From NCBI GenBank assembly GCA_037440385.1, contig JBBIUI010000004.1:1-64000 (forward strand): a stretch of DNA of 64,000 bases, given 5' to 3'. Source of the DNA: CG2-30-68-42 sp037440385 (GTDB lineage: Bacteria > Pseudomonadota > Gammaproteobacteria > Burkholderiales > Rhodocyclaceae). This document shows positions 52,092-59,109 of this stretch, piece by piece (the stretch's first letter is position 1; each line of letters starts with the position of its first letter). The position numbers were made by a program, and so were the translations under genes. Below the pieces are notes generated by a model. It worked only from the letters and a program-made list of their open reading frames with translations, ran no database searches and had not been told where the DNA came from.

Positions 52092-52529
52092 TCACGCCGC
52101 ACTCGATTCGCGCGTGCCGCGTCGCGCGGCCCGGGTCGATGCCCCCTTGCCGCGTTTGTCGAGCAGCTCCCGGCACTGGCGCTCGAAGGCGTCGATCTCG
52201 GCGAGGATCTCGCGGATGTCCTCGCGCTGCTGCTCGAGCTGCGCCTTGCGTCGCGTCAGGGCCGCCAGAAACTTGTACAGCTGCGCGGTCTCGTCCGGGG
52301 CGTTGTCGTACAGGTCGATCATCTCGCGGATCTCGGCGAGCGACAGCCCGAGCCGCTTGCCGCGCAAGGTGAGCTTGAGCCGCGTGCGATCGCGCTTGGA
52401 GTAGATGCGTGCCTGGCCCACCCGCCGCGGGGCGAGCAGGCCCTGATCCTCGTAGTGGCGTATGGTGCGCGGCGTGATGCCGAATTCGCGCGCCAGCTCG
52501 GAGATCGAATGCGTGTGTTCGGCGCTCAC
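52092..52529 (-). CDS. liuR: MerR-family regulator LiuR
   Basis: Transcription factor of leucine/isovalerate degradation genes. It has 145 residues from GTG 52529: winged helix-turn-helix SISELAREFGITPRTIRHYEDQGLLAPRRVGQARIYSKRDRTRLKLTLRGKRLGLSLAEIREMIDLYD, then a coiled coil (LEQQREDIREILAEIDAFERQCRELL). There is no metal-binding cysteine set, as expected for this subgroup. It is encoded just upstream of the liu operon on the same strand, with the operator between. Confidence 0.88.
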   Translation of the reverse strand: MSAEHTHSISELAREFGITPRTIRHYEDQGLLAPRRVGQARIYSKRDRTRLKLTLRGKRLGLSLAEIREMIDLYDNAPDETAQLYKFLAALTRRKAQLEQQREDIREILAEIDAFERQCRELLDKRGKGASTRAARRGTRESSAA

Positions 52530-52846
52530 GGTTGTCGGGTGAAGCGGGCGTCGGTGACGCCGAAAGGGATGCTGCAACGCAGCAGGTGCGGTAAAATCAA
52601 CATTTGATGCTTGGAAGGTGCCGCGTCCGGTCGGCCCGCAATCGCTCGGTCTCGAAACCGGATTATCCACGAGGACGCGCGAGGATGGCGAATCGATTTG
52701 CGGGCGGATCGGCACGAGGGCTGCGAGCCGGCGCCGGTGCCCGCGGGCGGGCAGTGCGGACGGCGGGATGCCGCGAAGCGCCCGCCGCAGCGCGTGGTCG
52801 CGCAGGGGCGGCAGCCGGATAATCGAGGTCGAAGGGAGGAATCGAC
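52530..52846. other. 317-bp intergenic region between divergent liuR and metallo-hydrolase genes
   Basis: It must hold the promoters of both flanking genes. Candidate elements are GATAAT at 52818-52823 (plus strand, poor -35) and an AT-rich patch GTAAAATCAACATTTGATG at 52591-52609. No palindrome similar to the liu operator, no RNA gene and no convincing small gene is seen; short open frames here have no ribosome-binding site. Confidence 0.5.
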
Positions 52847-53902
52847 GTGAATACCGCTCCCGCGCAACGCGCCGGGCATTCGCCGGAACTGGCCTATGCG
52901 GCGGCCGCACACCCGCAGCCCGGCGAGATGCCGCAGCTCGCACCGGGCGTGCGCTGGCTGCGTATGCCGCTGCCATTCGTGCTCGATCACATCAACCTGT
53001 GGCTGCTCGAGGACGGCAACGGCTGGGCGCTCGTCGATACCGGAATCGGCATGCCCGAGGTGCAGGAAACCTGGACCGCGCTGCTCGCCGGGCTCGACCG
53101 CCCGATCACGCGCATCGTCGTGACCCATTGCCACCCCGACCACCTCGGTCTGGCGCAATGGCTGATGGCACGCACCGGTGCGCCGCTGTACCTGACCGAG
53201 GCCGAGATGCTCACCGCGCAGGCGTGGTGGCACCAGCTGCCCGGTCACAATGTCGCGGCGATGGTCGAGCTGTTCCGCCGCCACGGGCTGGATGCCGCGC
53301 GGTGCGATGCGCTCACGGAGCGCGGCCCCGCCTATCGCCGGCGCGTGCCCGAACTGCCCGGAACCTACCGGCGGCTCCTCGACGGCGACACGCTCGAAAT
53401 CGGCGGCCATGCGTGGCGGGTCATCACCGGCTACGGGCACTCGCCCGAGCATGCCTCGCTTTCCTGCGCCGGGCTCGGCGTGCTGATCGCAGGCGACATG
53501 GTGCTGCCGCGCATCACGACCAATGTCAGCGTACTGGCCTCGACGCCGCACGACGACCCGCTGCGCCGCTATCTCGCCTCGCTGTCGCGCTTCGATCCGC
53601 TGAGCGCCGACACGCTGGTGCTGCCCTCGCACGGGCGGCCGTTCCGCGCCTTGCGCACGCGCATCGCCCAGTTGCGCGAGCATCACCGCGAACGCTGCGC
53701 CGCGCTCGAGGCGGCGTGCAGCGAACCGGCAAGCGCCGCCGAGCTGCTGCCGGTGCTCTTTTCGCGCTCGCTCGACACCCATCAGGTCATGTTCGCGATG
53801 GGCGAGGCGCTCGCGCACCTGAACTACCTGGAACATGCCGGGAAGCTCGTCCGCCGGGAAGATGCCGCCGGCATGGTCCGCTATCTGCGGCCATCGAGAT
53901 GA
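52847..53902 (+). CDS. MBL-fold metallo-hydrolase upstream of phaC
   Basis: A 351-residue cytoplasmic metallo-beta-lactamase-fold protein: THCHPDHLGLAQWLMART (metal site), GYGHSPEHASL, LIAGDMVLPRITTNVSV (bridging Asp), LPSHGRPF, and a C-terminal helical region (HQVMFAMGEALAHLNYLEHAGKLVR) resembling a small winged helix. It belongs to the large RNase Z/hydroxyacylglutathione hydrolase-like group; no substrate is evident. The start is GTG, with GGGAGG 7 nt upstream. Its location 112 bp before phaC suggests, but does not prove, a link to PHA or acyl-CoA metabolism. Confidence 0.85.
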   Translation: MNTAPAQRAGHSPELAYAAAAHPQPGEMPQLAPGVRWLRMPLPFVLDHINLWLLEDGNGWALVDTGIGMPEVQETWTALLAGLDRPITRIVVTHCHPDHLGLAQWLMARTGAPLYLTEAEMLTAQAWWHQLPGHNVAAMVELFRRHGLDAARCDALTERGPAYRRRVPELPGTYRRLLDGDTLEIGGHAWRVITGYGHSPEHASLSCAGLGVLIAGDMVLPRITTNVSVLASTPHDDPLRRYLASLSRFDPLSADTLVLPSHGRPFRALRTRIAQLREHHRERCAALEAACSEPASAAELLPVLFSRSLDTHQVMFAMGEALAHLNYLEHAGKLVRREDAAGMVRYLRPSR

Positions 53903-54014
53903 TCGCGGCAGCGCACGCGGCGGTTTCGGCACGGCCGCGAGAAGCGTGTCGCACGCTGCCGCGCCGCGTCCACGGTAGGCTCGATCCGACCGACCCGAAG
54001 AGGAAATCGAACCG

Positions 54015-55835
54015 ATGAACAGCCCGACCCCGCAACCGGCGCCTTCCGCGCTGCCCGACCCGAACGACATCGCCAGGACCTACGCGGAGGTCGCCCAGCG
54101 GGCCTCGCGGCTGATCCACGATCATGTACGCCGGCAGATCGCGCGCGGCATGACCCCGCCCGCCGACGAGCTGGGCATCGCGCAGGCCTTCCTGGACATG
54201 ATGACGAAGCTGCTCGCCAACCCCTACAAGCTGGCCCAGGCGCAGATGAACCTCGTCTGGGATTATTTCTCGCTGTGGCAGCATTCGATGTCGCGGCTGA
54301 TGGGCCTTCGCACCAGCCCGGTGGCCGCGCCGAAGAAGGGCGACGCGCGCTTCCGCGACGAGCAGTGGGAGGGGCACTTCCTGTTCGACTTCATCAAGCA
54401 GTCCTACCTGATCACCGCCCGCAATATCCACAACGTCGTCAGCAGCGTCGATGGGCTGGACGAGAACACCAGGAAAAAGGTCGATTTCTTCACGCGGCAG
54501 TATGTCGATGCGCTCTCGCCGACGAATTTCGTGCTGACCAACCCGGAAGTCTTCCGCGAGACGGTCAAGAGCCACGGCCGCAACCTGCTCAAGGGTTTCA
54601 ACAACCTGCTGCGCGACATCGAGGAGGGCGACGGCCAGCTGCGCGTGAAGATGACCGATCCGGCCGCCTTCGAGCTGGGCAGGAACGTCGCGGTCACGCC
54701 GGGCAAGGTGGTGTTCCAGAACGAGCTGATCCAGCTGCTGCAGTTCAATCCGACGACGCAGCAGCAGTACCGCCGGCCGCTGCTGATCATTCCGCCGTGG
54801 ATCAACAAGTACTACATCCTCGATCTGCGCCAGAGCAACTCGTTCATCAAGTGGGCGACCGACCAGGGCCACAGCGTCTTCGTGATCTCGTGGGTCAATC
54901 CGGATGAGCGGCTCGCCGAGAAGGGCTTCGACGATTACCTCACCGAAGGTGCGCTCGCCGCGCTCGATGCCGTGTGCCGGCAAACCGGCGAGGACCGCGT
55001 GAACCTGATCGGCTACTGCCTGGGCGGCACGCTGCTCGGGGCGACCGCTGCCTACAATGCCGCGAAAGGCGACCCGCGCATCGCATCGGCAACCTTCTTC
55101 GTGTCGCTGCTCGACTTCTCGATCCCCGGCGAGCTCGGCGTGTTCATCGACGAGCAGCAGGTCGCGAACCTCGAGAAGAAGATGTCGAGCCGAGGCTACC
55201 TCGAAGGCTCGGAGATGGCCTCCACCTTCAACCTGCTGCGCGCGAATGACCTGATCTGGTCGTTCGTCGTCAACAACTACCTGATGGGCAAGGATCCGTT
55301 CCCGTTCGACCTGCTGTACTGGAATTCGGATTCCACGCGCATGCCCTACCGGATGCACAGTTTCTATCTGCGCAACATGTACATGAAGAACCTGCTGCGG
55401 GAGCCCGGCGGCATCGAGCTCGATGGGGTGCCGATCGATCTGGCGAAGATCGAGGTGCCCGCATACTTCATCTCGACGATCGAGGACCACATCGCGCCGT
55501 GGAAGAGCACTTATCTCGGCGCGGCGCGGCTATCGGGCCCGGTGCGCTTCGTGCTCGGCGGCTCGGGACACATTGCCGGCATCGTCAATCCGCCCGCGGC
55601 GAACAAGTACGGCTACTGGATCCACCCGGCCGCGAAGCTGCCCGACACACCCGAGCGATGGTTCGAGGGCGCCAGCCAGCAGCCCGGATCGTGGTGGAAC
55701 GACTGGCAGCGATGGATCGCCGCGCTCGATGGCGCGGATCGCGTCCCCGCGCGCGATCCGGCCCGCGGCCGGCTCGAGGCGATCGAGGATGCGCCCGGCT
55801 CGTACGCCAGGTTCCGCCTCGACGCGAAGCGATGA
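54015..55835 (+). CDS. phaC: Class I polyhydroxyalkanoate synthase PhaC
   Basis: Polymerises (R)-3-hydroxyacyl-CoA, mainly 3-hydroxybutyryl-CoA, on granule surfaces. The 606-residue protein has the PhaC N-terminal domain (FDFIKQSYLITARNI, VDALSPTNFVLTNPEVF) and an alpha/beta hydrolase core with the lipase-like box GYCLGGT, nucleophile Cys335. It also has Asp in IEDHIAPWKSTY and His in GSGHIAGIVNPP. Single large subunit and length fit class I. A GAGGAAA ribosome-binding site precedes the ATG. No phaA, phaB or phasin gene follows; the thiolase in the liu operon could supply precursor. Confidence 0.96.
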   Translation: MNSPTPQPAPSALPDPNDIARTYAEVAQRASRLIHDHVRRQIARGMTPPADELGIAQAFLDMMTKLLANPYKLAQAQMNLVWDYFSLWQHSMSRLMGLRTSPVAAPKKGDARFRDEQWEGHFLFDFIKQSYLITARNIHNVVSSVDGLDENTRKKVDFFTRQYVDALSPTNFVLTNPEVFRETVKSHGRNLLKGFNNLLRDIEEGDGQLRVKMTDPAAFELGRNVAVTPGKVVFQNELIQLLQFNPTTQQQYRRPLLIIPPWINKYYILDLRQSNSFIKWATDQGHSVFVISWVNPDERLAEKGFDDYLTEGALAALDAVCRQTGEDRVNLIGYCLGGTLLGATAAYNAAKGDPRIASATFFVSLLDFSIPGELGVFIDEQQVANLEKKMSSRGYLEGSEMASTFNLLRANDLIWSFVVNNYLMGKDPFPFDLLYWNSDSTRMPYRMHSFYLRNMYMKNLLREPGGIELDGVPIDLAKIEVPAYFISTIEDHIAPWKSTYLGAARLSGPVRFVLGGSGHIAGIVNPPAANKYGYWIHPAAKLPDTPERWFEGASQQPGSWWNDWQRWIAALDGADRVPARDPARGRLEAIEDAPGSYARFRLDAKR

Positions 55836-55860
55836 GCGCGTGCGCGCGAGTGCGGCCGGC

Positions 55861-56724
55861 ATGACCGCAGCCTTGCCGAGCCACGTGCTGACGCTGTCCT
55901 GCCCGGACCGTCCGGGGATCGTGTTCCACGTCTGCGGCTTTCTGCTCGATCGCGGCGGCAACATCCTCGAGGCCGACCAGTTCTCGGACCCCGAGACCGG
56001 CCTGTTCTTCATGCGGGTGCGCTTCTCGATCGCCCGCGCCGAGTTCGATCACGCGCGGCTCGAACGGGAATTCGGCGAACTGGCCGGGCGTTTCTCGATC
56101 GCGTGGCGCATCCACGACAACGCGGTCGCGCCGAAGCTGCTGATCCTCGTGTCGCGCCACGGCCATTGCCTGAACGACCTGCTCTACCGCTACCGCACCG
56201 GCTGGCTGCGGGTGGAGATCCCGGCCATCGTGTCCAATCACATGGATTTCTACCGGCTCGCGGCGTCCTACGACATCCCGTTCTTCCATCTGCCGGTCGA
56301 GGACGGCAACCGGGAACGGCAGGAGGCGAAGCTGATGGAGCTGGTGCGCGACAAGGGCATCGATCTGGTCGTGCTGGCGCGCTACATGCAGATCCTGTCA
56401 CCCGGCCTGTGCGCGCAACTGGCCGGCCGCGCGATCAACATCCATCACTCCTTCCTGCCCAGCTTCAAGGGCGCCCGGCCCTACCATCAGGCACATCGGC
56501 GCGGGGTCAAGCTGATCGGCGCCACCGCGCATTTCGTCACCGCGAACCTCGATGAGGGACCGATCATCGAGCAGGACGCCGCGCGCGTCGATCACACGAT
56601 GAGCCCGGAGGATCTGGCGGCGATCGGGCGGGATGCCGAATGCATGGTGCTCGCGCGCGCCGTCAAGTGGTACAGCGAACACCGCGTCATGCTCAACGGC
56701 GCGAAGACCGTCGTGTTCCGCTAG
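55861..56724 (+). CDS. purU: Formyltetrahydrofolate deformylase PurU
   Basis: Hydrolyses 10-formyl-THF to THF and formate, balancing one-carbon pools. It has 287 residues: an N-terminal ACT domain (VLTLSCPDRPGIVFHVCGFLLDRGGNILEADQFSD) and a formyltransferase domain (PKLLILVSRHGHCLNDLLYR, VLARYMQILSP, INIHHSFLPSFKGARPYHQAHRRGVKLIGATAHFV, DEGPIIEQD). It follows phaC by 25 bp. Its 3' end overlaps the convergent M64 peptidase gene by 32 bp. Confidence 0.96.
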   Translation: MTAALPSHVLTLSCPDRPGIVFHVCGFLLDRGGNILEADQFSDPETGLFFMRVRFSIARAEFDHARLEREFGELAGRFSIAWRIHDNAVAPKLLILVSRHGHCLNDLLYRYRTGWLRVEIPAIVSNHMDFYRLAASYDIPFFHLPVEDGNRERQEAKLMELVRDKGIDLVVLARYMQILSPGLCAQLAGRAINIHHSFLPSFKGARPYHQAHRRGVKLIGATAHFVTANLDEGPIIEQDAARVDHTMSPEDLAAIGRDAECMVLARAVKWYSEHRVMLNGAKTVVFR

Positions 56725-57931
56725 CCTGCGTTGCGCGGGCGGCGGCCAGCACCGCGAGCCCGGCCGCGAGCAGCAGTGCATCGGCCGGCTCGGGTACGGC
56801 CTGCACGGTCCAGCTCACCGTCTGCTCCAGGCTGGAACTGTCCGCGCGCACCCATCCCGCGACCGGATCGAAACCGGTCGGATCGAACGCGCGCACGCTG
56901 ACCGTATGGGTGCCGGGCGCATAGCCGAGATCGGCCAGCCGGAAAGTGGCCGCATTCGCTCCCGCGACCCGCGCGCCATCGACATACCACTCAAGCTCGA
57001 TCACCGCGGGGTCGATCTGATCGACCCACAGCGTCGCGGTATCCGGCACCGGTGCCGCATTGTCCAGCCACGCATCGAGCGGGTCGACCAGCGCATACAG
57101 GTCGAGGACGATCTTCTCGCGCGCCACCGCGTCGAAGGGCTGCCCCAACGTGCGCATCGCGGAGTTCGACGACGGGCGATACAGGCCGCTGTCGTAATAA
57201 CGCGCGCCCTGGTAGGCGCCGATGACGCCGATGCCGGGCTGATCGTAGCCGAGCCAGCGCGACCACTTCGCACCGGTGGGATCGGCGGTCACGTTGACCT
57301 CGTCCGGTTCCAGGCCGGCATAGGGGCCGGGAATGCCGCCGTATTCATCGGCCAGTCCGCTGAAGGAATGTCCGGTCTCGTGCAGCGCGATCTCGTGGCT
57401 CGCGGCATTGCCGCCCGCGTACACCGCGAGAGGACCCCCGGAGCCGCCGTAGCGGCTGTCATTGACCGTCACGAATTTCATCTGCGCGATGAGACCGGTG
57501 CCCGCGAGCGCCGCATCGAGCGCCGCTCCGGCCTTCGTGCCATCTATCGTCAGCAGCCGCTCGGTGACGCCGTCGCCGTAGTAGGTCGCATCCAGTGCGG
57601 TATCGCGGAAGATTCCCAGCGGCGGCACGTCGGCCCCCGACTCGTTCGAGACGACATCGGCCCGGAACACGTTGAAGTAGCCGCGGTAACGGTAGAACGG
57701 ATCGCGGCCGGGCGCAAACATGTAATCGACATAGGACGCGACGTCGGCCGCGTAGACGCCGTTCGCGATGTCGCTGCTCGTGTAGCCGTCGCCGAGGAAC
57801 ACGACATCGACGCGGTTCGCCGACGGGCCGCCGGCGACGAGCCCGCGCATCGACGCGAGCGCGGTGCTACCCCAGGCCGCCAGCGCGGCCGCGAGCAGGG
57901 CCGTGGCGAGGTTGCGTGCGTAGCCGGACAT
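56693..57931 (-). CDS. PEP-CTERM M64-family metallopeptidase
   Basis: An exported 412-residue zinc peptidase: signal peptide (about 1-27, ending ALA), an M64 (IgA-peptidase-like) core with VDVVFLGDGYTSSDIANGVY and the catalytic motif HETGHSFSGLADEY (zinc ligands His184 and His188, catalytic Glu185, Asp195). A beta-sandwich-like region follows (about 300-370). The C-terminus is a PEP-CTERM sorting signal: VPEP near 379, a hydrophobic helix LLLAAGLAVLAAA, then an Arg-rich tail. It should be processed by an exosortase and displayed or released at the surface. The SD AGGGAGG precedes ATG 57931. Its substrate is not known. Confidence 0.87.
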   Translation of the reverse strand: MSGYARNLATALLAAALAAWGSTALASMRGLVAGGPSANRVDVVFLGDGYTSSDIANGVYAADVASYVDYMFAPGRDPFYRYRGYFNVFRADVVSNESGADVPPLGIFRDTALDATYYGDGVTERLLTIDGTKAGAALDAALAGTGLIAQMKFVTVNDSRYGGSGGPLAVYAGGNAASHEIALHETGHSFSGLADEYGGIPGPYAGLEPDEVNVTADPTGAKWSRWLGYDQPGIGVIGAYQGARYYDSGLYRPSSNSAMRTLGQPFDAVAREKIVLDLYALVDPLDAWLDNAAPVPDTATLWVDQIDPAVIELEWYVDGARVAGANAATFRLADLGYAPGTHTVSVRAFDPTGFDPVAGWVRADSSSLEQTVSWTVQAVPEPADALLLAAGLAVLAAARATQASGTRRSSRR

Positions 57932-58017
57932 CCGTCCTCCCTGTCAAGCGTCGGCGCCGCGAGCGAAACGCGACGCCGGGGTTCCCGAACCCGGCGAACG
58001 GGCCGCGGCGCAGACGA

Positions 58018-58043
58018 CGAGACCGCCCGTGAAGGCGGTCTCG
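58018..58043 (-). terminator. Hairpin after the PEP-CTERM surface protein gene
   Basis: A perfect 10-bp stem (CGAGACCGCC and its complement) with a six-base loop begins 16 bp after the stop of the upstream gene. No T tract follows on the minus strand, so it could be a partial terminator or mRNA-stabilising hairpin before the M64 peptidase gene. A second stem (CGCCGGG/CCCGGCG) lies near 57972-57995. Confidence 0.45.
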
Positions 58044-58058
58044 AGGCTGCCGCGCCGG

Positions 58059-58943
58059 TCAGCCGCGCCGCCGGCGAGCCGCCAGGACGCCCAGCATCGC
58101 GACACCGACCAGCGCGAGCGAGCCCGGCTCCGGAACGCCCGGCGGCGGCGGGGGCGGCGGCGTGCCGGGGCTGTGCGTGCCGCCCAGCGTCGCGATCTTG
58201 ACGTAGTCGTGGTTGCTCGAGCTCGAACCGTTCGTACAACCGTTCGAGTTCGTCGATCCGCTGAAGTCGGTGCACCCGGCCGACGAGAAAGTCGAGTTGT
58301 ACGCGGTGATCAGCCAGTAGCGCGACTCCTTGTTCGACGCATTGACGGCTCTCGTGCTGGTGCTCAGATCGGCGTAGTTGCCGATGACCTCCCAGCCCTT
58401 GCCAGCACCGTCGTTGTCGTCGAGTTGGGCAAACGTGAAGCCGCCGGGGGCTGCGTACGGCTGCGTGGTGCTGGTGTAGGCGAGCAGGCTGATGTCGGAA
58501 TCATTGCTGGTCCAGCCCAGCCTGATGCTGCCGAGCGCGATCGAGGTGCCGAAATCGAACAGGATCGCATCGTAGCGCCCGTTGTTGTCCATCGAATGCT
58601 CGGGGCTGCCGCCTTCACCCGGATCCTCCCCGGAGGCCGCATCACGGTTGGTGACGCCCAGGCCTCCGCTGTAGCTGCCCAGGTATGCGGTCTCGATGGA
58701 ACGTGGACTGCTCGACGAGGTGTCGCTCCATGCCGAAGCGGTCGCAGTGACCGACGGGCCGCCCGATGGCACCGAACTCGAATCCGTGGTCGAGCGGGTG
58801 TTCCCGTTGCCGCTGCCCGAGGACGTACAACCGGACGAGCAGGTGAAATCCCAGGAATACGAATAGGTCGTCGCCTGCGCCGGAGCGCCCGCCAGCCAGG
58901 CACCGATTCCCAGTATCGCCGCACAGAGCATGTTCCGTTTCAT
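58059..58943 (-). CDS. PEP-CTERM surface protein, XDP1-like
   Basis: An exported 294-residue protein with a signal peptide (MKRNMLCAAILGIGAWLAGAPAQA), a Ser/Thr/Gly-rich low-complexity stretch (about 35-85), a predicted beta-rich domain (ETAYLGSYSGGLGVTNRDA, SPEHSMDNNGRYDAILFDFG, DSDISLLAYTS) and a seven-proline linker. It ends in a PEP-CTERM signal: VPEP at 270, GSLALVGVAMLGVLA, RRRRG. The SPEHxxDNNGRYD and LAYT patterns recall the exosortase-dependent XDP1 family; I recognise this from memory only. It has its own candidate sigma54 promoter and no enzymatic motifs. Likely an extracellular matrix or floc protein. Confidence 0.83.
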   Translation of the reverse strand: MKRNMLCAAILGIGAWLAGAPAQATTYSYSWDFTCSSGCTSSGSGNGNTRSTTDSSSVPSGGPSVTATASAWSDTSSSSPRSIETAYLGSYSGGLGVTNRDAASGEDPGEGGSPEHSMDNNGRYDAILFDFGTSIALGSIRLGWTSNDSDISLLAYTSTTQPYAAPGGFTFAQLDDNDGAGKGWEVIGNYADLSTSTRAVNASNKESRYWLITAYNSTFSSAGCTDFSGSTNSNGCTNGSSSSNHDYVKIATLGGTHSPGTPPPPPPPGVPEPGSLALVGVAMLGVLAARRRRG

Positions 58944-59001
58944 GGTCAGGTCCTCGTCAATACTCGCGTCGCGCGCGTCGCAACACTTGTCGGTTCAATC
59001 C

Positions 59002-59018
59002 AAGCAAATCCCGGTCCA
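59002..59018 (-). promoter_or_regulatory. Candidate sigma54 promoter of the PEP-CTERM surface gene
   Basis: On the minus strand TGGACCGGGATTTGCTT has the invariant GG (-24) and GC (-12) separated by exactly 10 bp, plus TTGCT at -12 and CG after the -24 element, close to TGGCACG-N4-TTGCW. Transcription would start near 58990, about 47 bp before the ATG. The 166-bp gap is otherwise AT-rich and holds only the prsT terminator. Confidence 0.6.
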
Positions 59019-59084
59019 TCAATATTCGGTCCATTCAAAACAACGAGTTGCAACATGCTACGGCAGGACGTACGGCCTGAGCGT

Positions 59085-59107
59085 AAAAATTCCCGACATT
59101 CGCCGGG
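59085..59107 (-). terminator. Intrinsic terminator of prsT
   Basis: Three bases after the prsT stop the minus strand reads CCCGGC GAAT GTCGGG (6-bp stem with one G-T pair, tetraloop) followed by AATTTTT. This is the clearest hairpin-plus-T-tract in the window and separates prsT from the next gene. Confidence 0.75.
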
Positions 59108-59109
59108 CG

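Noticed and set aside
52604..52822. Small plus-strand open frames before the metallo-hydrolase gene
   Set aside because: No ribosome-binding site, Arg/Gly-rich composition and mutually overlapping frames; treated as noncoding.
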